Source of the DNA: Deltaproteobacteria bacterium | Lineage (GTDB): Bacteria; Desulfobacterota; Binatia; Binatales; Binataceae | Assembly (NCBI GenBank): GCA_019237115.1 | Contig: JAFAHS010000524.1 | Span: 1 to 45,627 of the forward strand | DNA: 45,627 nucleotides | Direction: 5' to 3' | Shown here: positions 8,299-15,638 of the stretch, one piece after another | Numbering within the stretch: the first letter of the stretch is position 1 | Layout: each line of letters starts with the position of its first letter | Program-made: the position numbers and the translations under genes | Notes under the pieces: model-generated | The model's database searches: none | The model's input: the letters and a program-made list of their open reading frames with translations, nothing else | Told to the model about the DNA's origin: nothing

Positions 8299-9207
8299 GT
8301 GCTGGAAAACTTCGGATGGCTGGGGGATAAGGGCAATCGGCCGGCCCGGCCGGCGGTGTCCGATCCGCCCTGGGCTCGCTGCGCCCTGATCGCGATCAGC
8401 GTCGGGTTCATGGGGCTGTTCCTGTTTATTCCGCTCGCCGCGGTTTTCGTCGAGGCATTCGCCAAGGGTGCGCACGTATACTTCGCAGCGATCATCTCGC
8501 GGGAGGCCGCCGCCGCCATCCGCCTCACGCTCCTCACCGCGGCGATCGTGGTACCGCTCAACGTGGCTTTCGGACTTGCGGCGGCGTGGACCCTGACGCG
8601 CTTTGAGTTCCCCGGCAAGCAGGTGCTGCTGACCATGATCGATCTCCCGTTTTCGGTCTCGCCGGTAATTTCCGGGATGATCTTCGTGTTGCTGCTCGGG
8701 GTGCGGACCCCAATCGGCGGATGGCTGGTGGATCACGGACTCCAGATTATTTTCGCGAAACCGGGCATCGTGCTGGCGACGATCTTCGTCACCTTCCCGA
8801 TTGCAGCCCGCGAGCTGATTCCGGTCATGCAAGTCACCGGGCGCGACGAGGAAGAGGCTGCGATCGTGCTCGGCGCGAGCGGATGGCAGATGTTCCGGCG
8901 CGTGACACTGCCGAACGTGCGCTGGGGACTGGTCTACGGCGTGGTGCTGTGCGCCGCGCGTGCGATGGGAGAGTTCGGCGCGGTATCGGTGGTCTCAGGC
9001 CACATTCGGGGCGCTACCAACACGATGCCGCTCTATGTGGAGATCCTCTACAACGACTACGAGTTCTCTGCCGCCTTCGCGATCGCTTCCCTCCTGGCGT
9101 TGCTGGCGCTCGTCACGCTCGCACTGAAGTACCTGGTGGGTCGCCGCATCGCCTCCTCGATGCGCGAGGCGGCAGCCGCTGAAACGGTGGAACAGGTAGC
9201 CGCATGA
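8299..9207 (+). CDS. cysW: Sulfate ABC transporter permease CysW
   Basis: The second permease has 302 residues and about six membrane segments. It carries the EAA loop EEAAIVLGASGWQMFRRVTLPNVRWGLVYG and the CysW signature ARAMGEFGAVSVVSGHIRGATNTMPLYVEILYNDY. The start is a GTG at 8299 with an AGGA site about 8 bases upstream, 10 bases after cysT. It overlaps cysA by four bases (ATGA), indicating translational coupling. Confidence 0.95.
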   Translation: MLENFGWLGDKGNRPARPAVSDPPWARCALIAISVGFMGLFLFIPLAAVFVEAFAKGAHVYFAAIISREAAAAIRLTLLTAAIVVPLNVAFGLAAAWTLTRFEFPGKQVLLTMIDLPFSVSPVISGMIFVLLLGVRTPIGGWLVDHGLQIIFAKPGIVLATIFVTFPIAARELIPVMQVTGRDEEEAAIVLGASGWQMFRRVTLPNVRWGLVYGVVLCAARAMGEFGAVSVVSGHIRGATNTMPLYVEILYNDYEFSAAFAIASLLALLALVTLALKYLVGRRIASSMREAAAAETVEQVAA

Positions 9208-10268
9208 GTATCGAACTTCGGGGCATTCACAAGACCTTCGGCGCATTCGTCGCGCTCGACCGCATCGACCTCGAAATCGCGGATGGCGAACTGGTCGCCT
9301 TGCTGGGACTCTCGGGGTCCGGCAAGACCACCCTGTTACGCATAATCGCCGGGCTCGAAAACCCGAGCGGTGGAACGGTGCAGTTTTTCGGGCACGATGC
9401 TCGCTCGCTGAGCGTGCGCGACCGCAAAATCGGTTTCGTGTTCCAGCACTACGCGCTGTTTCGGCACATGACGGTCTTCGAGAACGTCGCGTTTGCACTT
9501 CGGGTTCTGCCGCGCCGATTGCGGCCACCTGAGAGCACGATCAAAGCGAAGGTTCACGAGCTTTTGCAGCTGGTGCAGCTCGACTTCCTGGCCGATCGCC
9601 ACCCGTCGGAACTTTCGGGCGGCCAGCGGCAGCGGGTCGCGCTGGCACGCACGCTGGCGGCGGAGCCGAAGATCCTGCTGCTCGACGAGCCGTTCGGATC
9701 GCTCGATGCCCGCGTGCGCCAGGAACTCCGGCAATGGCTGCGCAGGCTGCACGAACAGCTGCGCATCACCTGCGTGTTTGTGACCCACGACCAGGACGAG
9801 GCCCTGGAGCTGGCCGACCGCGTGGTGGTGATGAACGGAGGAAAGATCGAACAGATTGGCACCCCGCAGGAGGTCTACCACAATCCGCGCAACGCTTTCG
9901 TGGCCAGCTTCCTCGGTACCGTCAATTTGTTTCATGGCCGAATCGAGGACGGCCGGGTGTTCATCGGCGATACGAGGCTTGAGATTACCTCGGCCAACCG
10001 CCACGCCCGAGATGGGCGGGCGATGCTCTACGTCAGGCCCCATCTACTCGAAATCGATCGTTCACCGCGCGGAATAAGCAGCTTCCCGGCAACGGTACGA
10101 AACGTCAATCCCGCCGGACCGCAAGTGCGCGTCGAGTTGACCGCGGAATGGGGTGATCGACTGCACGCGGACATCGACCACGAGCGCTTCCACAAACTCG
10201 GCATTCAACCCGGCAGCAAGGTCTTCCTCCGTCCAAAAGAGAGCCACGTGTTCATTTACCAGATCTGA
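9204..10268 (+). CDS. cysA: Sulfate ABC transporter ATPase CysA
   Basis: The 354-residue ATPase has Walker A GLSGSGKTT near residue 35, a Q-loop (VFQHYALF), signature LSGGQRQRVALARTL, Walker B ILLLDEPFGSLD and the switch histidine (VTHDQDEALEL). The C-terminal third (FLGTVNLFHGRI onward) is the TOBE-like regulatory domain of CysA/PotA-type importers. It is the last gene of the sulfate operon. The next gene, the TetR regulator, is separated by about 60 bases containing two operator-like palindromes, so it may be a separate unit. Confidence 0.95.
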   Translation: MSIELRGIHKTFGAFVALDRIDLEIADGELVALLGLSGSGKTTLLRIIAGLENPSGGTVQFFGHDARSLSVRDRKIGFVFQHYALFRHMTVFENVAFALRVLPRRLRPPESTIKAKVHELLQLVQLDFLADRHPSELSGGQRQRVALARTLAAEPKILLLDEPFGSLDARVRQELRQWLRRLHEQLRITCVFVTHDQDEALELADRVVVMNGGKIEQIGTPQEVYHNPRNAFVASFLGTVNLFHGRIEDGRVFIGDTRLEITSANRHARDGRAMLYVRPHLLEIDRSPRGISSFPATVRNVNPAGPQVRVELTAEWGDRLHADIDHERFHKLGIQPGSKVFLRPKESHVFIYQI

Positions 10269-10289
10269 TCGCCGGGCCTCTCGGATAGA

Positions 10290-10324
10290 ACGACCGGTCG
10301 TGCTTGACACGTACGACCGGTCGT
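10290..10324 (+). promoter_or_regulatory. Two tandem TetR-type operator palindromes
   Basis: ACGACCGGTCGT occurs twice as a perfect 12-bp palindrome, at 10290-10301 and 10313-10324; both copies are followed by GCT. The centre-to-centre distance is 23 bases, about two helical turns, so two dimers could bind the same face. TTGACA (10304-10309) lies between them. The pair stands directly before a TetR gene, the classic position for autorepression. No close -10 box is visible. Confidence 0.75.
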
Positions 10325-10330
10325 GCTGGG

Positions 10331-10996
10331 ATGGCGGAGATGACCGATATCGCCATCTCAACTCGCCAACGAATCCTGCGTGAGGGGCTCGCCCTGATGA
10401 GCCAGTCGGGCCTGAGCGGGGTCACGCTCGGGGTTCTCGCCGAGCAGGTCGGGATGTCGAAGAGCGGGCTCTTCGCCCACTTCCGCTCAAAAGAAGACGT
10501 GCAGCTCGAGTTGTTAAGCCACATGACCGAATTCGCAGCCGAACACGTCATACGGCCGGCGTTGACGGCGCCCGAAGGGCTCCCGCGCCTGCGCGCACTG
10601 GTGCGGAACTGGTTTGGATGGGCGCAGCGGGCCGGGCTGCCAGGCGGGTGTCCGGTGGCCGCCGGTCTGTTCGAGTTCGACGACGTCGAGGGGCGGATCA
10701 GAGACAAAATACTTAAGATGGAAGCCGCATGGCGCCATACGCTGGTGCAACTGGTCGGGCGGGCAGTCGAGCTCGGGCACCTGCGCCGGGAGCTGGATGT
10801 CGATCAATTCGTGTGGGAACTGTGCGGCATTTATCTTGGCCATCATGCCGCGCATCGATTTCTGCGATCTTCCGACGCCGATGCTCGCGCACACACTGCC
10901 TTCCAGGCGCTCCTCGATCGCGCGATTCCGTCGAGCACCGGCCGGGGAGCTTCGCAAAAGTCAACCCGCTCCCGAAACCCAAGGAGGCCAACGTAG
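10331..10996 (+). CDS. TetR/AcrR-family transcriptional regulator
   Basis: The 221-residue protein has an N-terminal TetR helix-turn-helix: RQRILREGLALMSQSGLSGVTLGVLAEQVGMSKSGLFAHFRSKEDVQLELL. The C-terminal half is the variable ligand-binding dimer domain (GWAQRAGLPGGCPVAAGLFEFDDVEGRIRD). The ATG at 10331 is used; ATG 10340 is also possible and TTG 10304 would place the start inside the operator. It likely binds the twin palindromes just upstream and represses itself and the overlapping DJ-1/PfpI gene, since its TAG stop shares a base with that gene's GTG start. The inducer is unknown. A decayed copy of part of this gene lies upstream of sbp. Confidence 0.88.
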   Translation: MAEMTDIAISTRQRILREGLALMSQSGLSGVTLGVLAEQVGMSKSGLFAHFRSKEDVQLELLSHMTEFAAEHVIRPALTAPEGLPRLRALVRNWFGWAQRAGLPGGCPVAAGLFEFDDVEGRIRDKILKMEAAWRHTLVQLVGRAVELGHLRRELDVDQFVWELCGIYLGHHAAHRFLRSSDADARAHTAFQALLDRAIPSSTGRGASQKSTRSRNPRRPT

Positions 10997-11682
10997 TGGA
11001 CCCGACCCAACCGCTTCTCGAAATTGGCATGCTGCTCTATCCGGGACTGACGCTGCTCGATCTGATTGGTCCGCAGACCGTATTTTCGTGGTTCGCCAAT
11101 ATACACCTGGTGTGGAAAAACGTGGATCCCGTAGTTTCGGACACCGGAATCGGGATTCAACCCAGCTGCACATTTGAAACTTGCCCCTCTGAACTCGACA
11201 TCCTGTTCGTGCCCGGCGGCTTTGGTCAGCAGCAACTCATGGACGACGCCGAGGTACTGGCCTTCCTCGCCGATCGTGCAGCTACCTCGAAATACGTGAC
11301 TTCCGTCTGCAGTGGTTCGCTCCTGCTCGGGGCGGCGGGGCTTCTCAAGGGGTACAAGGCCACCTCGCATTGGGCGACCCGAGATGCACTGTCTGCGTTT
11401 GGAGCGGAGCCGGTTGACGCTCGCGTGGTTGTGGACCGCAATCGGATTACCGGAGGCGGCGTCACTGCCGGCATCGACTTCGGTCTGGTCCTGCTGGCCA
11501 GACTCCGCGGGGAGGAGGCGGCGAAGCTCACCCAATTGGCGATGGAATATGACCCGGAGCCTCCTTTCCTGTCGGGAAGTCCCAAAACTGCTGACTCCTT
11601 AACCATTCAACAAGCGACAGCATTCATGGTTTTACACGCGGCGAAGCAGGCTGAGCGGCTGCCACATCGAGCGGCGACCTGA
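10996..11682 (+). CDS. DJ-1/PfpI-family protein, isonitrile hydratase-like
   Basis: The 228-residue protein has the DJ-1/PfpI fold. The nucleophile elbow VTSVCSGSLLLGAAGLL places Cys near residue 105, and an acidic residue in GLTLLDLIGPQ (Asp22) sits where isocyanide hydratase InhA has its catalytic Asp. RITGGGVTAGIDFGL and the C-terminal EYDPEPPF are also typical of the cyclohexyl-isocyanide hydratase subgroup, which adds water to an isonitrile to give an N-formamide. The frame is open further upstream, but the GTG at 10996 follows an AGGAGG site by 8 bases. It overlaps the TetR stop, so the two are co-transcribed. The exact substrate is inferred only. Confidence 0.82.
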   Translation: MDPTQPLLEIGMLLYPGLTLLDLIGPQTVFSWFANIHLVWKNVDPVVSDTGIGIQPSCTFETCPSELDILFVPGGFGQQQLMDDAEVLAFLADRAATSKYVTSVCSGSLLLGAAGLLKGYKATSHWATRDALSAFGAEPVDARVVVDRNRITGGGVTAGIDFGLVLLARLRGEEAAKLTQLAMEYDPEPPFLSGSPKTADSLTIQQATAFMVLHAAKQAERLPHRAAT

Positions 11683-11696
11683 GGGACCATGCCTCT

Positions 11697-12131
11697 ATGA
11701 ATTTTCACCAAGTTCCCGCATTTCACGGGCTCGATGTGGTAGCGCCAATCGTCATCGCCGGCATCTACATTGTCGCTTCGTCGCTGATACGGGAGCCCAG
11801 TCGCCGGAGTTTCAATGCGATCATGCTCGGTGGTGCGGGAGCAGCCTACCTCAGCGGCGGATTCGGGGTCTGGGAGTTCACCTTCACTGCCCTGTTAACG
11901 TTTTGTGCTTTTAAGGGTCTACAGTCTTACCGATTCATTGCAGTTGGTTGGTTACTTCACGCGGGGTGGGATGTGATGCATCACTTTTACGGTAACCCGA
12001 TTGTTCCGTTCGCGCCCACCTCATCGGCGGGATGTGCCATCACCGATACAATCATCGCGATGTGGTTTTTCGCCGACGCACCATCAGTATTCGACCTGGT
12101 TCGGTTTTCCAAAGCAGCTGAAAGAGCATGA
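11697..12131 (+). CDS. Small integral membrane protein, DUF6010-like
   Basis: The 144-residue protein has about four hydrophobic segments and a conserved-looking core YRFIAVGWLLHAGWDVMHHFYGNPIVPFAPTSSAGCAITD followed by IIAMWFF. The clustered His/Trp/Asp (HAGWDVMHH) and the PTSS turn match my memory of the DUF6010 family, whose function is unknown. It begins 14 bases after the isonitrile-hydratase-like gene and may belong to the same TetR-controlled unit. No clear ribosome site is visible. Confidence 0.6.
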   Translation: MNFHQVPAFHGLDVVAPIVIAGIYIVASSLIREPSRRSFNAIMLGGAGAAYLSGGFGVWEFTFTALLTFCAFKGLQSYRFIAVGWLLHAGWDVMHHFYGNPIVPFAPTSSAGCAITDTIIAMWFFADAPSVFDLVRFSKAAERA

Positions 12132-12596
12132 CCGGTTGCTCCGGGCTTGCTTGATTTTTGCGGCCGCGTCTGTGCCGGAACGGTTGTCTACCACTGCGCA
12201 AGCACAGGTATCGCGCGCGGAACACTTGCTGCCGGCATCTCCGACAGCGACGCCACCCGGGAAAAACGGCGCGGTACCACTCCGCTGCCCGAGACCGAGA
12301 CGTCGTGGAATGCGCGCCGAGGCAATCCGGGCTAGTCTATAGCGTCGGCTCGGTCTGGCCCCCGCCGGTAGATGCCGAACTGCGCGCGGCAGGGCCTCGA
12401 GCGTATGGCCGCGGGGCGGTTGCGCTCGCAAGATCCGCTCTCACTTCTGTTTCGAGAGGTCGACACGAGCGGTTGCTTGCGCCCGTGAACCGGCCCCGCT
12501 GCCAAAAGGCGCACGACTAGCGGCGATAAGAAATCACCGAGTCGAACCGGTGGATCGGTTCTTGCCGGCCTGGTCGCTGGGGCGAGGGCTTTGGTC
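12132..12596. other. Intergenic region without a recognisable gene
   Basis: About 465 bases. Open frames on both strands (12001-12342, 12158-12520 plus; 12084-12431 minus) are Arg/Ala-rich and without motifs. No tRNA, terminator or repeat was recognised. Confidence 0.35.
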
Positions 12597-15488
12597 ATGG
12601 CGAAGCCGAAAACGGCGAGTGAATCAGACTCGAACGACCGCGGGACGCAACCGATCCGCAATCTGATCGCCGAGCTGGAAGCGGTGCGCACGCGCGAATC
12701 CGAAGATCCTTTCAGTAATCCCATTCTGGTGCTGGCGCTCCGCCTGGTCTCGCGAATCGACGACCAGGAGTTAAGCATTGGTGCTCTCGATGAGTTGGTT
12801 CAGAGCCTGACCACTGACGCCTTCCTCGATCGCGCTCGGCGTCTCGGAGACTACTTGGGCGAGACCGATCTCCGCGCGAACACCCAGGCGGTAGCTGACC
12901 TGGTCCAGTCCCTTGCAAACTCCGGCAGCTACGGAGGTTTTCGCGACCAGGTTGAGCAATGCCGCTTCGGAGTCGTGTTCACCGCGCATCCGACCTTCTG
13001 GATTCCGCTTGAGCAAGCTCTGGTTTTAGTTGAATTGGCCACCGGTCAGACGAGGGACGGGGTCCCGCTGGACATTTGCGCTAAAGCGGAGCGGACTGCA
13101 GGCGCATGCCGTCTGAACCATCGCCCGCCGGTGAATCTCTCAATTGATGTCGAACACATGTGGTCGCTTGAAGCGTTGCGGCACGCACACGACGCGCTGG
13201 AGACCATACACCGGATTGTGCTGCGAGTTGCGCGCGCGCGATGGCCCGATCGATGGGCGAGCCTGAATCCGCGCCTCATAAGCCTGGCGTCATGGGTCGG
13301 GTACGACCAGGACGGACGCACCGATCTGACCTGGATGACAATGGTCGGGAAGCGAGTGGCTAACAAACGGGCGGCACTTGAAAGGCATTGCAACACGATC
13401 GCGAGACTACTTGGCCAAGACTCCGCTCTGGGCGCGGGTCTTGACCCGATCAAAACGCTGTTGCGGAACGCAATTTCGACGGTCGATGAGCAGATTCGTC
13501 TGCTGTCGGCCGCGGAGAAAGACCCTTCGGAGACCGCTGCCTTCGCCCGCTCCATGACCGCGGGCACCCATAGGTCACTGGTCGATCCTTTGCCCCTGGT
13601 GGCGGCACTCGATGTCGCGGTCCATCAGTGCTCGGACCCGTCAATTACCGAGGAACTCGTGGTGATGCGCGCGAGTATCGGCGCACACGGGCTGGGTCTC
13701 GCGCATACTCACGTTCGACTCAATTCGTCGCAGTTGCACAACGCCATCCGGCGGCAGGTTGGTCTCGAGACCGCGCCCACCGATCCAGCCAACCGCCGGA
13801 CCTACTTCAACGCGATTAACGCATTGTTAAGCAAGGTCCGGCCGGTCGAAATTAATTTTGCCGACCTCATGGCAGAGGGCTCCTCGGCAAAACGCTTAAT
13901 GATGACCGTGGCCCAGATGGTCAAGCTTATCGACAGCGCGACGCCCGTGCGCTTTCTCATCGCCGAGACCGAAACCGGTTTCACACTGCTCACGGCCCTT
14001 TACTATGCGCGGCTGTTCGCTATTGAGGAGCATGTCGAGATCTCGCCGCTGTTCGAGACCAAGGATGCTTTCGAGCGCGGCGAGCGGGTGCTGGAAGAAG
14101 CGCTCAAGAGTCCGCACTATCGCTCATACCTTAAGCGCCTCGGACGCATCGCGGTGCAGTTCGGCTACTCGGACTCCGGGCGCTTTCTCGGGCAGATGGC
14201 CGCGACGTTTCGTATCGAACGGCTGCGCCTGCGTATCGCCAACCTGCTCAAGCGCGAGGGGCTGAACGGCCTGGAGGTAATCCTGTTCAACACCCACGGC
14301 GAGTCGCTTGGTCGTGGTGGCCATCCGGGTTCGCTGGCGGACCGTCTGCGCTATGCGGCGCCGCCGCAGAATCGGGCGGAGTTCAGCGCGCGCGGGATCG
14401 GGGTCCGCGAGGAGGAAAGTTTTCAGGGCGGAGACGGCTACCTGATGTTCTTCACACCGGCCGCGGCACTCGCAACCCTGCGCGCGATCCTCGATTTTGC
14501 GCTCGATCCCGGATCCGAGACCGGCGACGATCCAATCTATGCCGCACCCGCATACGCCGCCGAGTTCTTTGCGACCGTCGAGCAGGATTTTACCGGGCTG
14601 GTCGCCGATCCCGACTACGCGGTGCTGCTCGACGCGTTTGGCAGCAACTTACTCTATCGAAGTGGCTCCCGGCCGGCTGCCCGGGAAGCCGAGGATTGGT
14701 CGCGCGCGTCCGCCGTGACTCACCCGTCACAGCTCCGTGCGATCACCAACAATGCGATCCTCCAGCAACTCGGCTACCTGGCCAACACGCTCTACGGAGT
14801 CGGCCGCGCCGCCGCCAAAGATGTGCAGACGTTCGCCGCCATGCGGCAGAACTCACCGCGGTTTCGCCGCGCGATGCAGATGGTCGCGGCCGCACTGAAC
14901 GCGAGCGACCTCGATGTGCTGCGCGCATATGCCGAAATTTTCAATCCGGGTATGTGGCTGAACTGCTCGCAGCGAACCGGTACGCCATCGCGCACTCGCC
15001 GCGCGCAGCGACTGGCGAAACTGACCGAACGGCTCTCTACCCACGAGCGGTTGGAGCGCCTGATCCGTCGTTTGAAAGCGGACCGGCTTGCGGTGCCAGA
15101 GCTCTACGGGCTGGCCAGATCGGAGCAGCGCGATCGCCTGATTCTGTTGCATACGATTCGCATCGCCGTGATCCAGCAGATCGCGTTGCTGGCCGCCGAG
15201 ATACCTTCGTTCAGTCCGCAACACGGGCTCACCTGTGAAGACATCGTCATAAGAATCATGACCCTCGACGTCGAGAGCGCGGTTCAACGCCTGGTCCGAA
15301 TATTCCCACGCAAAGAAACCTGGCAAGCTGCGGACCAAGACTTCGGCGAACCTTCGAACTACCGTGCGGACGCATCACAGTCCTATGTGGTGGAGCACGA
15401 GAATCTGTTCAGCCCCCTCCTTCGGCTCTACGACATCGCGCGGCGAATTAGCTCGGCGATCAATTACGAGATCGGCGCGAGCGGCTGA
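12597..15488 (+). CDS. Phosphoenolpyruvate carboxylase-like protein, divergent active site
   Basis: The 963-residue protein has PEP carboxylase architecture and length. VVFTAHPTF (about residues 127-135) matches the TAHPTE histidine motif, WVGYDQDGRTD matches VGGDRDGNP, ISPLFETKDAFERG matches PLFETLDDL, and FGYSDSGRFLG matches GYSDSNKD. The catalytic Gly/Arg loop near residues 565-575 reads LFNTHGESLGRGGHPGS where the canonical form is FHGRGGSIGRGGxP. The loop's first His is thus Asn and its first Arg is His; the second Arg is kept. The C-terminus lacks the usual QNTG end. Whether it makes oxaloacetate from PEP and bicarbonate is open. ATG 12597 has a GAGG site 9 bases upstream; TTG 12591 is in frame. 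Confidence 0.75.
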   Translation: MAKPKTASESDSNDRGTQPIRNLIAELEAVRTRESEDPFSNPILVLALRLVSRIDDQELSIGALDELVQSLTTDAFLDRARRLGDYLGETDLRANTQAVADLVQSLANSGSYGGFRDQVEQCRFGVVFTAHPTFWIPLEQALVLVELATGQTRDGVPLDICAKAERTAGACRLNHRPPVNLSIDVEHMWSLEALRHAHDALETIHRIVLRVARARWPDRWASLNPRLISLASWVGYDQDGRTDLTWMTMVGKRVANKRAALERHCNTIARLLGQDSALGAGLDPIKTLLRNAISTVDEQIRLLSAAEKDPSETAAFARSMTAGTHRSLVDPLPLVAALDVAVHQCSDPSITEELVVMRASIGAHGLGLAHTHVRLNSSQLHNAIRRQVGLETAPTDPANRRTYFNAINALLSKVRPVEINFADLMAEGSSAKRLMMTVAQMVKLIDSATPVRFLIAETETGFTLLTALYYARLFAIEEHVEISPLFETKDAFERGERVLEEALKSPHYRSYLKRLGRIAVQFGYSDSGRFLGQMAATFRIERLRLRIANLLKREGLNGLEVILFNTHGESLGRGGHPGSLADRLRYAAPPQNRAEFSARGIGVREEESFQGGDGYLMFFTPAAALATLRAILDFALDPGSETGDDPIYAAPAYAAEFFATVEQDFTGLVADPDYAVLLDAFGSNLLYRSGSRPAAREAEDWSRASAVTHPSQLRAITNNAILQQLGYLANTLYGVGRAAAKDVQTFAAMRQNSPRFRRAMQMVAAALNASDLDVLRAYAEIFNPGMWLNCSQRTGTPSRTRRAQRLAKLTERLSTHERLERLIRRLKADRLAVPELYGLARSEQRDRLILLHTIRIAVIQQIALLAAEIPSFSPQHGLTCEDIVIRIMTLDVESAVQRLVRIFPRKETWQAADQDFGEPSNYRADASQSYVVEHENLFSPLLRLYDIARRISSAINYEIGASG

Positions 15489-15638
15489 TAGCGGATCTCC
15501 GGCGGGTCTGCGAATCGCGCTGGCCGGGCGAGGTGTCCAGCCGGCCTCAGCGCGCAAAACCCTCGATCTCATTGGGCAAGCAACCAAGTTCGCGCCGCCC
15601 CGGCGATCTGAAGACGCTTCGCTTCGACGAACGTTTTT

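Noticed and set aside
10304..10330. TTG at 10304 as the start of the TetR gene
   Set aside because: It would place the start codon between the two operator palindromes and add nine residues unlike TetR N-termini.
15610..15638. T-run after a TTCG/CGAA pair following the PEPC-like gene, as a possible terminator
   Set aside because: The T-run is good but the stem is only about four base pairs, so I do not call it.
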